Of a DNA stretch of 56,931 nucleotides, positions 44,767 through 56,118 are shown piece after piece. Source of the stretch: Acanthaster planci. Taxonomy: Eukaryota; Echinodermata; Asteroidea; Valvatida; Acanthasteridae. Positions within the stretch are counted from its first letter, which is position 1. The number at the start of each line of letters is the position of its first letter. A program made the position numbers and the translations under genes. The stretch spans positions 470,983 to 527,913 of the forward strand of contig NW_019091490.1 of NCBI RefSeq assembly GCF_001949145.1. The letters are read 5' to 3'. The notes beneath the pieces were generated by a model. It ran no database searches and was not told the origin of the DNA. It saw only the letters and a program-made list of their open reading frames with translations.

Positions 44767-47700
44767 TCACAGGAGCAGTTGCTTCACTCTGTCATATCTG
44801 CCCATCAGGCCAAGATGCAGCTCTTCCGGTAACCTCAAAGCTCCAACCAGCCGTTCTCGGCGGTACTCCTCAAAAACCTCGGCGAACAGGGAAAGGGCGG
44901 GAGCTGCACTCTTCTTTCCCTGACGACTGGGGGATCCCCGGACCCGCTTGCTGAGGGCATGCGGTCCGTCGGGCACCAGGGCAAATTCAATGCAGTCCAA
45001 AAAGAATCGGAACTTTGTTGCACAGCTTGGTTGATTTTCACCAGTGGCCTACAAAGACACAACAATTTTTACTTTGTAAAATGCCTCTAAAAATGTAGAA
45101 TTGCTCTGCAATTCATCGTTGAATCATCGTTGGGCCTAAAAATGTCAATCAGCACAATCACGTTGCATCATCCGTCTAGCCTGTATGAAATCTTGGACTT
45201 AACTTCCTTGTTTAACCACTTGCTGCCGGGCATGTTTCGGGCACGTATTCTTTATATGCATAGCCGGGGTCTCTGAAATTGGACGAAGGGAACTGGGCCT
45301 TGTAACAAAAGACCGTACTCGTAACAAAAGACCAGGCTGCTGGGCATTACCAACATTTTTTTACTGTTAATAGTGGAGATGATCCAGCATTTTTGAAACA
45401 GTATTCCACGGTTTGGGGCATTTAAAGCGAGCGGATTACCACCGAGGACAAAAGCGCTCCACCACCGCAGCGATGAGCCACACAGCACCAATGCACGCTA
45501 ATCTGGCCCCTATTGAAAAGAGGTCAGCAGCGCAATGTGCCAGTTTCGTGAACAAAAGAAAATTACGTAATAATACTGCATAATCTCGGCTCTTTTTACA
45601 AGGTGGCAGGCCTGGCTGAAATACTCCAGCGTACTCAATAGATGTTGTCTGTCAGATTAGAGTAGAAACCAGATTGTCCTTCGTGTGGGTGTAAGTGTCC
45701 AGTAAATGAAGAAAGGAATTTTTAAAGAATTTTGAAAACAGAAAAAAATGAAAAAGATCCCATCCCAGCAGTATCAACATTCATAAATGCCCCCGGCGTG
45801 ATGTGGTTAAAATAATCCTCCACAACCTTGCATTTGAAAGAAAAATGATTAGCTGACAGTGGGATTATTGGCAAATTGTAATAAGACCAGCGATTACACC
45901 GATTGACTGATGGCAACAAACATCTTCAGTAATGTTGAGCGCGTACATACACAAAACTGCGGGTTCCTGAATTGACTGTGAATTTTGTACCTTTTCGACA
46001 ATGTCCGGCAAGACGTGACGTGTCACGTTCCCGTACACTGAGAAGAACATCAGAAGGGGTTTGACGATGTTGCATAAGAGGTTGCCTTGACCGCGGTAGG
46101 CGCTGAATGCGCACTGCAGGTCGTGGGGTTGTAGGACGGCCTGGTAGCAGAGACCTCGCAGTGAAGTGATGAGCTCACCCAGCCGATCCTGAAATTACAA
46201 AGACAAGGTCATGTGAGCAAGCCTAATTCGTCTTCCTAGCCATCATGTGACATCATCAGTTATTGGACAAAACAACCGGATTAAACTTTTTATCAAACAG
46301 AACCATAGAGCTGTACATAAAAACTTGGGTGCCAATTTCTCATTTTCTGCGTGGAGAGAATTTGACGCCGTCCTGGGCGTAGACATTTTGAATCCATGTG
46401 CGTGCTTGTAGGACATTCAAAATCAGAATGAATATCGAATTACACAGTCTAAATGAAACGAGCATCGGGTACCGCTAGAATCTAAAATTCTAGAATCTAG
46501 AATTTAAAAAGTCATGGCAACATTATCTGCAGTGTATACGTGCACGCATTTGCGTTGTTTATGCAGAGCAAAACGAAATGCTCACTTACTATCGTGCGTC
46601 GAGTTTTTTTGCGTATTGGCTTTGTTGACATATCTTTTCAGAATACAGATGCACATATGTAAATACCCTTACAAAACCAGTACGCAATGTCGAGTCTTCC
46701 ATGGGTTTGTGCGCAAACATGGATGCGCCCAGCAGGCATCACTTTGTGCACGAGTCACTGCTCTAGTTTTATAGCGCTATGAACGCGACATTTATAAGCT
46801 TTTAAAACTGAACATCTATGGCTGTCTAAACATGATGTTTGATGAAACCCACACTGCAGAAAATGAATATGTGCAATGACGACTTTTGCTAATTGGCCGC
46901 CAACCTGCTGCAATGTAGAATCTTGCATTGAAAAAACTAACATTTCTTCATCCACTGCAGAGCATTTCCTGCTTAGTTTGAAGTCAACAGAGGCAGAGTT
47001 GCTATCTGCCTTGAGCAAAAGCACCCCCTGATCGATTGAAAAGTGCCATGTTAGTGGGGAGAGTTCACGTTGTCGGTAGCCACGCCACTGTAACATGCAT
47101 TTCAGAGTCATTTGTGGGCCAGCAGGAAAATTGCGCCCTCTCTTGGTCTTGCTCAGGACGGATACAATAAGCATAACCATTGCCTACATGCTCATGACCT
47201 CAGCAGGAAATGAATTACTCGGTAAGAAGTGATGACCGGACTCCCCAATTTCCACGAAGTTTTCCAAAATCAACTCTTTTATGTTCCACCCCTGACCACA
47301 CCCCCATAAGTAACTCCCCATATCCATACCTGGTACTCCTTGTGTCTGTCGGGAACCAGCGGCGAGTTGTACCAGACGAGCACTTGGAGACACGCAGGCA
47401 CGCCGCCTGCTGGACCGAGCAGCGACATCTTCAAGACTGCCCGGTGCCAGACTCGGGACCTAGCCAGCAACAGCCAGGCTTGGAACCTGCTGACGGGGTC
47501 AGTCACCACGTGCCGAGTCAGACAGTTGCTGAGATTCTTGATGTGAAGGACTAGCAGCCTGGTCGGTAAATCTACGTGGGCAAAATAACGGGCATTCCCA
47601 TTGTGCATTTTGACGAAAAAATTAAAGTACCCTGAATGATTATCGCTCCAGCTCACCAGACCCACAAGCAAGCCACTCGATCAGCAACCGGTACTTAGAC

Positions 47701-50700
47701 GTGTCTCCATAAAGATTTTTGATTACGAAAACACTGCCAGCCATGTGCTGCACGCTTCTCTAGCAAAGGTTTTTTTAGAAGAACAAGAAAGCATACAGCC
47801 TGGTAATGAAATAGCACTGGGGGTCATTCTACAAATTTGGGGTCCAAGTTTAATCCTGTCCCTGTCACATCTGACATGTGATTTGGTAAGTTTTACACAT
47901 TCTTATATCAAACGTGATTAATTAATACAAGCTACCTGCCAAAAAGGAATAGTTTAAACTTCATTTCAATCATACTTCCAAGTCAAATTCCAAATATCAG
48001 GTGTGACAGAGACACAAAAATGTCACACTTTTGGACCAGGATTTATAAGAATGACCCATAAACTACTTGTGTTGGATATCTGTTCAGTTTTTGAAATGGT
48101 CTCGTTATATCAAAGTGTGACAAGTTTTTGAGGTTGACAGGACTTTTCAGTTAAGGGTGTACGCTGTATGTGGGTAACACCGAAGTTCAGAAATTTTCTT
48201 GTGAATTTAAATATTTTCTGTGTTTTTCTGAAAAGCAAATCTAGCTCTTCAACTATGACTGAGATCTCCGAAGTTACCCTGTGGGTCTGCTTGCAGCAGG
48301 TTGCGCAAGCTGTCTAAGGCTGGCCAGCTGTTACGACAATGAAGGACAGGTGGTATGGTTCCCCGACTCTCCTTCACGCATCTATGGAACAAGTCCATTG
48401 TGGTCAGCACAGAGGCGCTCCCCCCTGTGTGGTGTAGCAGCAATTCCATCAGTTTCTCCGCGCCAGTGAGTAAGGATGGATTTTCGGCACACGCCCTCGG
48501 CTGCAATGGTAATCGTGGGGGAAAAAATTAAATGTCCAGCCGAAAAAGTCATCTATTGACGAGTCCACACCTGATGATGTGCAAACACACAGCGAACGTG
48601 GACGATGTTCTGGTGACTTCTGTCGATGGTGCCACGTGACGTCTCTGCTCCTCTCCACGCTTGAGGAATTCCAGTTGCGTCTGCACGCATGCCGAGGCTA
48701 AAACTACTCCCCGGAGGGTGCATTCAAAACCCTGCAGTGTCACTCTGTGACACTGTCCCAGAATTACAAAAATGCGACAAAGTGGTAAGAAATGTGGCAA
48801 ACATTTGCAAAAATGACCGCAACGGTTCAGCTTTTGTAACGTCCACCTTTGTACTGGACCATGCTTGTGCTGTCCTCTCTCTTTAAAAGGTCATTTTTTG
48901 GGGGCCAAATATAATGTGTCTGGGACAATTTCAGTTTGAAATTGATTTGTGTGTACCGTAAGCGTGTAGTTAGAAGCCAATTCACACCTGGGGGAAATAA
49001 ATCAAATTCTCACATCAATTTGAAATGTGACAGCAAGCACTTGACATGGGATTCACACGAGATGAGGGTATTTCAACTCCTCCACATTTCATTGCCGAGC
49101 TTTCCTTTGACCCCAACAGACATCAACCATCAGACATCCTTCCATTTTCACATGTTTTCACACATCTTTGTAGGATGGACCCTTAAGGGGGTGAACATCC
49201 TCCCCCTAACAATGTTGGGTTTTCCCACAAACTTGATGTGCTGGAAATTATGAGTGTATCTGTTAAGTTTCAATTCTATCCGACGTGGGGTTTGTTCACT
49301 GACCAGAGAATTCAAAAATCAAATAATGTGAGTGGGCAAAAAACCCAAATGTGCTCACCAGGCCTCTGCTGGACATTAAAATCTGGGCTCTGAGCTCCGA
49401 CGAAGGTAACAGAGGGACCACAGCCTGTATAAGGTGCAGAACCTCGCTCTCCAAAGCAGGAAGGTACCTGGTCCAGAGAGAGACGTAGCCTTCATGGCTC
49501 AATTCAAGAGCTGCCAGGGAGCAAAGATAAACCTTGAGCTCAATAGCTGCAAGCGTGAACGGCAAAACCAGCTGTCTGAAGATGACTTAGAAAGACAAAA
49601 AATCTCAATCACGTGTTTATTTTCCTGGGATGCACTCAATCAACGAAGGACTTGTTTTTAAATACAATGGCCACTGATTTGCCCGAAGGGCTGGGAAAAA
49701 TGTGAAACAGTGGTTTTTGATTATCACACCATCGCGTCTACCGAAGAACTCAAGTTAAGAGAAACGTTGAGGATGGTTCAAGAACATTGCATTACAGTTC
49801 GACACTCTTCCACCCACAGCGGATGCAGTCGAAAAAATTTCAAAAGGAAATACACAGGTAAAGGCCTCAAACGCTAAACTGTGTTACTGTTGGCATTTTA
49901 CTCTGGTTATTGTGCACTGAATTAAATTAAACTTTTAGATGTGGTAATGAAACCATCAAAAAAAAGACAATTTTAGCATTTTAATCATTGGAAATTTCAC
50001 CTTAGCTATTGTTTCTTTTGCCAGCATCAAGAGTGACAGGTCTAATTACCAAAGTGAATTTATCACTTTTGCCATTTCTTGACCAAAGCTCTGTCCTTAA
50101 TTAATAAACGATAAGTTCTTTTCTGGTTTGGCTTTTTAAATTGTACTCTCCTGTGATTCTGGTAAATAAACAACAACAAGAATAATCATTGGAGAAATTG
50201 CAGGGGAGGGTTAGCTGATGGAAGATTCAGCATAATTGGGCACAGGTGTTCAGGCATGCAACTTGGACTTTGACAAAAAACAGGAGGAAATTCCAATATT
50301 GGCAAGACTTTGTACAGTGTTTTTTCCATTTTCGCTGGCATGGGTGCGAGGTGAAAAATGAGGAAATCAGCTGATCAGAGGACAAGTTGCATGTCTGAAT
50401 GTTACTCACAGCACTGGCACGCGTATGCATGCTCCTGAGATTTTGTCACAGCTTCAAGGAATGCCGGGCTCAGGGCTTCCCTCGCACTGTTTCCGTGGCA
50501 ACTCAGCAGGCACTCAACCAGCGGCGACACATCACAGCTGCCGGTGACCAGCGGGAGGCAGAGCTCGGACAGATCTGTCAGTGCAGTCCCAGAGAGCTGG
50601 GTGTAGGGGACCAGGCAACTGTGTGAAAATATAAGCAACAAACTAACTGCTGTGCTGTTTGCAAGTCAAACTCGGGGAAAATACCACACAGAAGAATAAA

Positions 50701-53176
50701 CACTGAAAAAAGTTCGGCCAAATTTACTCCTTAAAATTATCTCAAATCATGAACAAGCTAATGTCACAAGTGACGAGGGGCATTTAACCTCCAAAAAAGG
50801 ACTCTAGAACAGTGGCAAGACGCTCAGAAGAACTAGAACAACAAACACACGTAATGCAGTTACTTACTTAGTGTACGGATCCCAGCAGGTCGTGGGTACT
50901 TTGTTCAAATCTTCGACAATCGATTCTAAAAGCTGACATTATGGGGAAAAGCAGTGAACTAAGAGACATTATAGAGAGAGCTAAGACACATCAATTTTTT
51001 TACATACATGTAATTCATTGCATTAAATGAATTTTAAAAAATTATCTACTATTATTGGCAATCGTGAAGCTAGAAACAAGTGATTACTTTGATTTTCTGG
51101 AAGTATATTTGTTGGACCTGATGTTATTAAACGTACCCTGTAGTTCACTGTAGAAAGTTACACGGTCAAAATGCAACATACATGTAACAGGTCAGTGACA
51201 ATAACTCATACCTTGAGAGATGCGGTGTGGTTGAAGCGACTTGTAGAGCAACCAACTGACTCTGCGATGCCGCGACATGGATTTCTCTCCTTATAGTAAG
51301 AGACGCTGTGCCTGACTTGAGACTTCGGGCAAGAGAGGCAAAAAGGCCACAAGATTAAACATGGTTGCAAAACAGCTTGCAACTGCAGAGTAATTTTGGA
51401 CTTTCCTAAAGACATGTTAAGGTAACAATTGTGTTTTTTCAAACAGTGCATATCCAACTGGTCGAATAGAGGGTTTGCAAGGCTGCCATCTTGCAGGCCT
51501 GTGCCTTTGTTCTACAGGGAGTGCACAAAGGAGGTTTCCCTGTGGAACAAAAGAACTGCCCTCCAAGATGGCTACCATGCAAAGCCTCTATAGGACCAGC
51601 CTTTTTCTATTTTGGCTTCAAAATAAAAATCTGAGACTTTCTTGCATCTTTTAGAGTCTTTAGTGATAAAAAAACAGAACTAATTATTGTTGATTGATTG
51701 GCTTAGAAACAAAGGAAAATATTGCACATGTTGTTGCCATGTGAGTGTACTGGCTAGCAGTAATGTGTATTTAATCACTTCCCTATGTGATACAGTGTTG
51801 TGAAGTTTCAGAAATGCAACACAGTGAACTTGATTAAGGGTCCACGGTTGGGGATCTGGGTACATTTTGTAATCATCATGTGATGCCGGGGACTAGTCTG
51901 ACGTGGGCAGGAACAGCATGAAGTACCATAGTTAAGAACTTCCACTATCTGTTTACCTGGGCCCACTTGATAGCCTTCTCTTCCAGCTGCTCGCTTGGTT
52001 GACTAACATAGAGAGCTAGCACACACTGCAGTACCAACTGGTAGTCGGCCTCTAATCCCACAAATCAACAGAAAAATGCAACGATAGTAACTATGGGTAA
52101 TTTTGACAAATGTCACTGTGGGCACAAATGATGAAAAGACATCTTCAATAATGCAGGCCTTCAGTAATATGAAACCAATTCTCTTCCAAATGGAAAGTTA
52201 TAAGAATGGAATAGTTCTGCAAGTTTTTATTAGAAAAAACAGAAGAAAAATGCAGCAAACATTAAAAAGAAAATGAGTCATGCAATGTTTGTGCTTGGAA
52301 TGAGTAGCTGTTAAGTTGTTGACATCATGATAATTCCACATTCCAGAAATGAATCTGGCTGCCACACACTCAAACAAGGCTGTTCTCTTTCAGGAAAGTA
52401 ATGATCATTTGCTTTCTATCAATCGATTCCTTCATCAGAATACGAAAGTTTCCTTTCAGACAGTAAAAGAGCAAACAATAAACAACGTCTCGAGCCAATA
52501 GAAATGATGCCTTGCTGGTGTCTTCATGGTGCCTCAGAGGCCGTTTACATTTAATTTAGTTGCAAGGAAAGCACAAAAGGTTTACTCGAGCCTATCCCAG
52601 TGATATAAAATTACTGTCCTCTGCGGACGCATTAACGCACGACCTCTATACCAACTAGTTATTACTAACAGAACACTTGTATGCAGAGTTTAGTGCGTAC
52701 CTTGCATTCTGAGGACCTCAATGCTACACAGACGTCCCAGAAGTCTGCCGACGTTCGGGAGGTTCTGCAGCACGACCGACGGTCGACCCTTCATGCCAGG
52801 TAAGAATGCGTAAAACTGTTATTTCTGAAATGGTGTACAGAACGCTACACAAGAAAAGGATTTATGGGATTGGACAGTCACGTCATTTTACTGATCGATC
52901 CTGTAGGAGATGCTTCCCCTTCTCAAAACAGTCTTCAAGAGATATGCATCGGAAAACGAGGACAGATGGACGCAAACACAGAATAGCAAAAGGGGTACGA
53001 GTACATTGTTACAACCAACTTACCCATTCCACTAGCCGACGGTGAAGTTCTCTCAGGAACACCCTTAGTTGCATAATATCGTCGTCATTGGGATGTCTGT
53101 TCCTACCCTTGTCAGAAGTCTGCCACTTTGTAACTCTCTCCTCCCACTGCTTGACCATCCGTTGATCCATATGCAT
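44767..53176 (-). CDS. FANCC: Fanconi anaemia complementation group C (FANCC), 11 coding exons
   Basis: FANCC is a helical-repeat subunit of the Fanconi core complex that monoubiquitinates FANCD2-FANCI during interstrand-crosslink repair. Exons in transcript order: 53176-53024, 52788-52701, 52051-51957, 51322-51212, 50932-50868, 50618-50410, 49546-49359, 48500-48278, 47571-47330, 46188-45991, 45048-44767; about 617 codons against 558 in human. All eleven join in frame. Diagnostic blocks are MVKQWEERVTKW (human YQFWMQKLSVW region), LPNVGRLLGRLC, SPLVECLLSCHG followed by PAFLEAV, VSLWTRYLPALE, LLQADPQDLP created across a junction, and LQPHDLQCAF. No single motif is catalytic in this family, so identity rests on ordered similarity over the whole length. 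The start is the first in-frame ATG (MHMDQRM) of the first exon found; an acceptor-like CAG just upstream means an earlier exon is possible. Confidence 0.88.
45212..45474. mobile_element. piggyBac-type MITE, copy B (right end lost)
   Basis: It begins TTAACCACTTGCTGCCGGG and shares TTTATATGC.T.GCCGGGGTC, AACAAAAGACCGTACTC, AAGACCAGGCTGCTGGGC and GACAAAAGCGCTCCACCACC with 41668-41967. The central 90 bases absent from copy A are present here. No right inverted terminus follows, so the element is truncated. It lies in the intron between FANCC exons 10 and 11. Confidence 0.75.
47821..48057. mobile_element. MITE family M2, copy B
   Basis: Ends GGGTCATTCTACAAAT and ATTTATAAGAATGACCC are inverted repeats. 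The inner arms TCCTGTCCCTGTCACA and TGTGACAGAGACACAAAAA are also complementary in part. Read as reverse complement, the interior matches 33372-33620, including AATTTGACTTGGAAGTATG and TTTTGGCAGGTAG. It lies in a FANCC intron. Confidence 0.78.
51467..51592. repeat. Foldback hairpin with ~55-bp arms in FANCC intron
   Basis: The left arm (51467-51520) runs ATAGAGGGTTTGCAAGGCTG, CCATCTTGCAGG, TTTGTTCTACAGGGA. The right arm (51537-51592) is its near complement: CCCTGTGGAACAAAAG, CCTCCAAGATGGCTACC, ATGCAAAGCCTCTAT. The loop is only about 16 bases. Each arm contains a CCATCTTG/CAAGATGG word resembling the YY1 consensus. It lies in the intron between FANCC exons 3 and 4. Confidence 0.8.
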
Positions 53177-56118
53177 CGAGCTCGTCTCCAACGAAGCAGC
53201 AAGCCTATAACCTACAGCTGCTAAGATGACAATATTGGAAAAGTTGATAAGAACTTAAGCTCAGAATTGAGCCTGTTTTGGTCCGTCTGTGTATCAGGCC
53301 CCAAATCTTCAGTGTCTATGTGACAGAGGGGATAACGTCTATGGGCGTGACAGGGGAGGGGGGGTCCGTACCCAGCTGGGTGTTCCCTCCCCTTTATTTT
53401 TAAATGTGCACAATAGTCACAATCTAGGCCTACACCATGCTCATATTATTGTTGGCAAACCTCTCTGCTGAAGGTCAAATTCATTTCAATACCGGTATTA
53501 TAGGCCTTACCACGTTCCTACAGATTTACATCAAGCATAGACCTGGAGGAAAAACAGGTCTTTAGCTAGGCTAAGTTTAGTACTATGTACATGTACATTG
53601 AACTTTGTAAAACCAACTAGCCTGTACATGATGTATACCTTTCTATCCTGTCTCAACTCAACATGGATATGCATGACATGTCATGTATATGCATGTGGCT
53701 CGCAGAAGCAAGCGCCCTCTAGAGTTTACATAACAACCGTACATGTACATGAACAGTACAGGCGCCGCGCCCACGGTCAGACAGTACGATCGATGTACAG
53801 GTCGTCCATCCAATTGCAAAGCAATTAAAGAGGCGAGCTCCTATTTCGAGCCTTGCTAGCTGGCGCCGGCCTTGTCACAGTTAAATTACCATTATTTAAT
53901 ACTTACGCGTTACGTTCAGCTGCAGTGCCGATGCTGTGCACGGAATTTGCGTAAAGGTATGGTGAGTTTTCATATGTTATTAATATTATACATACAATAG
54001 GGTACGTCTCCCCCTGGGCCGGCTATATATCACTGGTTGTTAACTCTGATGTTCCTGGACGACAGTTTAGGGCCGGGGGATCGATTGTGTGTACGGGCCG
54101 GGTGTGGGAGGCCGAGGAGTGAAGGTTGCCGTGTCATGGGGTGGGGAGATGTTACGGTGTGCATATTGTTTTTTGGCTGCCTTGGCCTTGTCAGTGTCAT
54201 CACGGTTGTGGCTGTGGGGAATGTTGTGTCTTCAGCTGCAGAGCACAGTGCGGATATTCAAGTGTTCTTTCATAATTGTCGAGTAGGCATGGGTCTACGT
54301 CTACAATTGAAATCCAATCGTGTATCGATAAATACAATAATTCCCGAGCCTAGGCTAGTATAGAGAAATGTTACATAAGCCTACTGGCACTACTCCACCA
54401 CAGCGGTTTATAGGGGATCCACAAGTTACAACTGCAGAGTTTACACTAACAGTGTATGGAGAATCGTGAACATTTTCTGATTATTTCCTAACAAACTTGG
54501 AAATTCTTCTCCGTCCCAGGTTGTATAATTGTCACTTTTGGAATGACTGACCTTTCATGAGATGGTATACCATAAAAAAAGTGCAGACAAAATGCAAGAT
54601 TCATTCCTTCCCAAGAAGTGAAGAGGTGACCATTAAGTTAGTTCCCTCTTGACATGCTGATCTTGCTAGGCCTACTTGTTTTTGTTCTGTTAGTTGACCT
54701 AGTCACCCATCAAATTACCAATATCTCTTCCAAAATGACCCTGTACCCCTTTGTCATTGGATTGCTCATCAGACCTCAAGGTGATCTTCCATAATGGAGA
54801 TAACTTTCCAAAACTTTGTAACCAAACTAGTAAGATTTAGACTAGCATGTCGGGAAATCACGCAACCGTACATAAAATTGGTTACCTGTTCCTGCAAAGA
54901 CTTGGTATCGAGGTATCCTTAAAATCAAAGAAAGCAAATAATCAATCCTAACTAATTGATAACAATAAACTTGTCATACAGTAGTTTTTCCCCCATGGAA
55001 TTCAGATTAAAGCACTGTTTTTCATGTGATAGAGATTTCTTGTGTGGAGGGGACATATGGTACATGTATTAAACTGTGCACTCCAATAACAGAGGTTGGT
55101 GCCAACCTGTGTGGCTTTCCAACCCTTAACTTTGTATAGAAAGTCTTCAAAACACTGCACCGTCAACTCGCAATGCCCAAGATTTAATAATTAATTTAAG
55201 TAACTAGTGTTTTGTAAGGGTATCCGTAGTTAATTCTGAAGTTTTCATTTCCAACCAATTCTTATTTGCGCGGACCCGTTGCCAAAGGGGGCCCGGCCCA
55301 CCTGTCAGGAAGCTGGCCCCCGATCCGTAAAAAAGTTTTTTTCAACTCCCCTTTTCCCCCCAGAACGAAGGAGCCTCCCCCAAGGTAGTAAAAAAAATGA
55401 AAACCGTAGAATTAACCACAGATGCCCTAACCAAGTTTCAAACAAATAGTTTAGCATTTTAAATAAAGTTGTGTCAATGACTGTAAAAATCTAGAAAAAA
55501 TTCCTGTAATATTGATTGAATGAGTAACTCAAATGTTTGCTTTAAAGAGCTGTGTATACACAGAAATGCGGAAGTGTGGGCAAATTGTCAGACCCACCTA
55601 CTGGCATTGGGCGTGCAGTCATCAGATGGCACAGAAATACATACATAAAGTGTTTCCACATTTAAACAGATGCTCCAATCAAATGAGATTACCAGAGAAA
55701 TCTTTCAAGGGCATTTTTAATTAGCAGGTCGATCTGTAAGTGAGCCTAAATAAACTCAAGTATAAATATATAACAAGATAAGCACTTAAGCAGTTTTTTC
55801 TTTCGTTTTCAGCGTGATGTATTTTTATTACCTGGCGAGTGTAAAAATCAGTGGTGGAACCGTAATCAGGTTAAATTTTTGCAGGTACCGGACCGGTACA
55901 CATGAAGCTTCTGACCATGGACACATGTTAACTTTTTGCAGGTATGCCTGTCAACTGGAAACAGGTTTTTTTTTGCAGGTACTGTGTTCATGTACATGTA
56001 CGATTGGATTGTCCATAAAATGCATATTTTCTTATTTGTCAAGTGATCGATGCTTTGCATCAATGTCAAAAAGGTTTATTCAAGTGTGCTCTCCGTGGCA
56101 GTGAATTTTGGCCTCAAG
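53177..56118. other. Intergenic region between divergent FANCC and DHCR24
   Basis: The region should contain both promoters and 5' UTRs. GC and CpG are moderately raised around 53700-53900 and 54000-54130. A 108-codon open frame at 54037-54363 matches no family and has no convincing start context. The rest is AT-rich, with a repeated TTTTTGCAGGTA motif at 55876-55983. No TATA box, Inr or sterol response element could be assigned with confidence. Confidence 0.5.
55876..55983 (+). repeat. Three spaced TTTTTGCAGGTA motifs
   Basis: TTTTTGCAGGTA occurs at about 55876, 55933 and 55971, each with a T-tract of 5-9 bases. Spacings are roughly 57 and 38 bases. Each is a perfect 3' splice site fused to a 5' splice-site start (Yn-GCAG-GTA). 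It lies 140-240 bases upstream of the DHCR24 start codon. Confidence 0.6.

Noticed and set aside
44585-53800. MMS22L or another HEAT-repeat DNA repair protein for the minus-strand gene
   Set aside because: Ordered matches across all eleven exons fit FANCC, and the length of about 617 codons also fits FANCC and not the roughly 1200-residue alternatives.
54037-54363. 108-codon ORF with a hydrophobic stretch between FANCC and DHCR24
   Set aside because: No family match, no splice support and a likely promoter-region position; GC-rich DNA gives long frames by chance.
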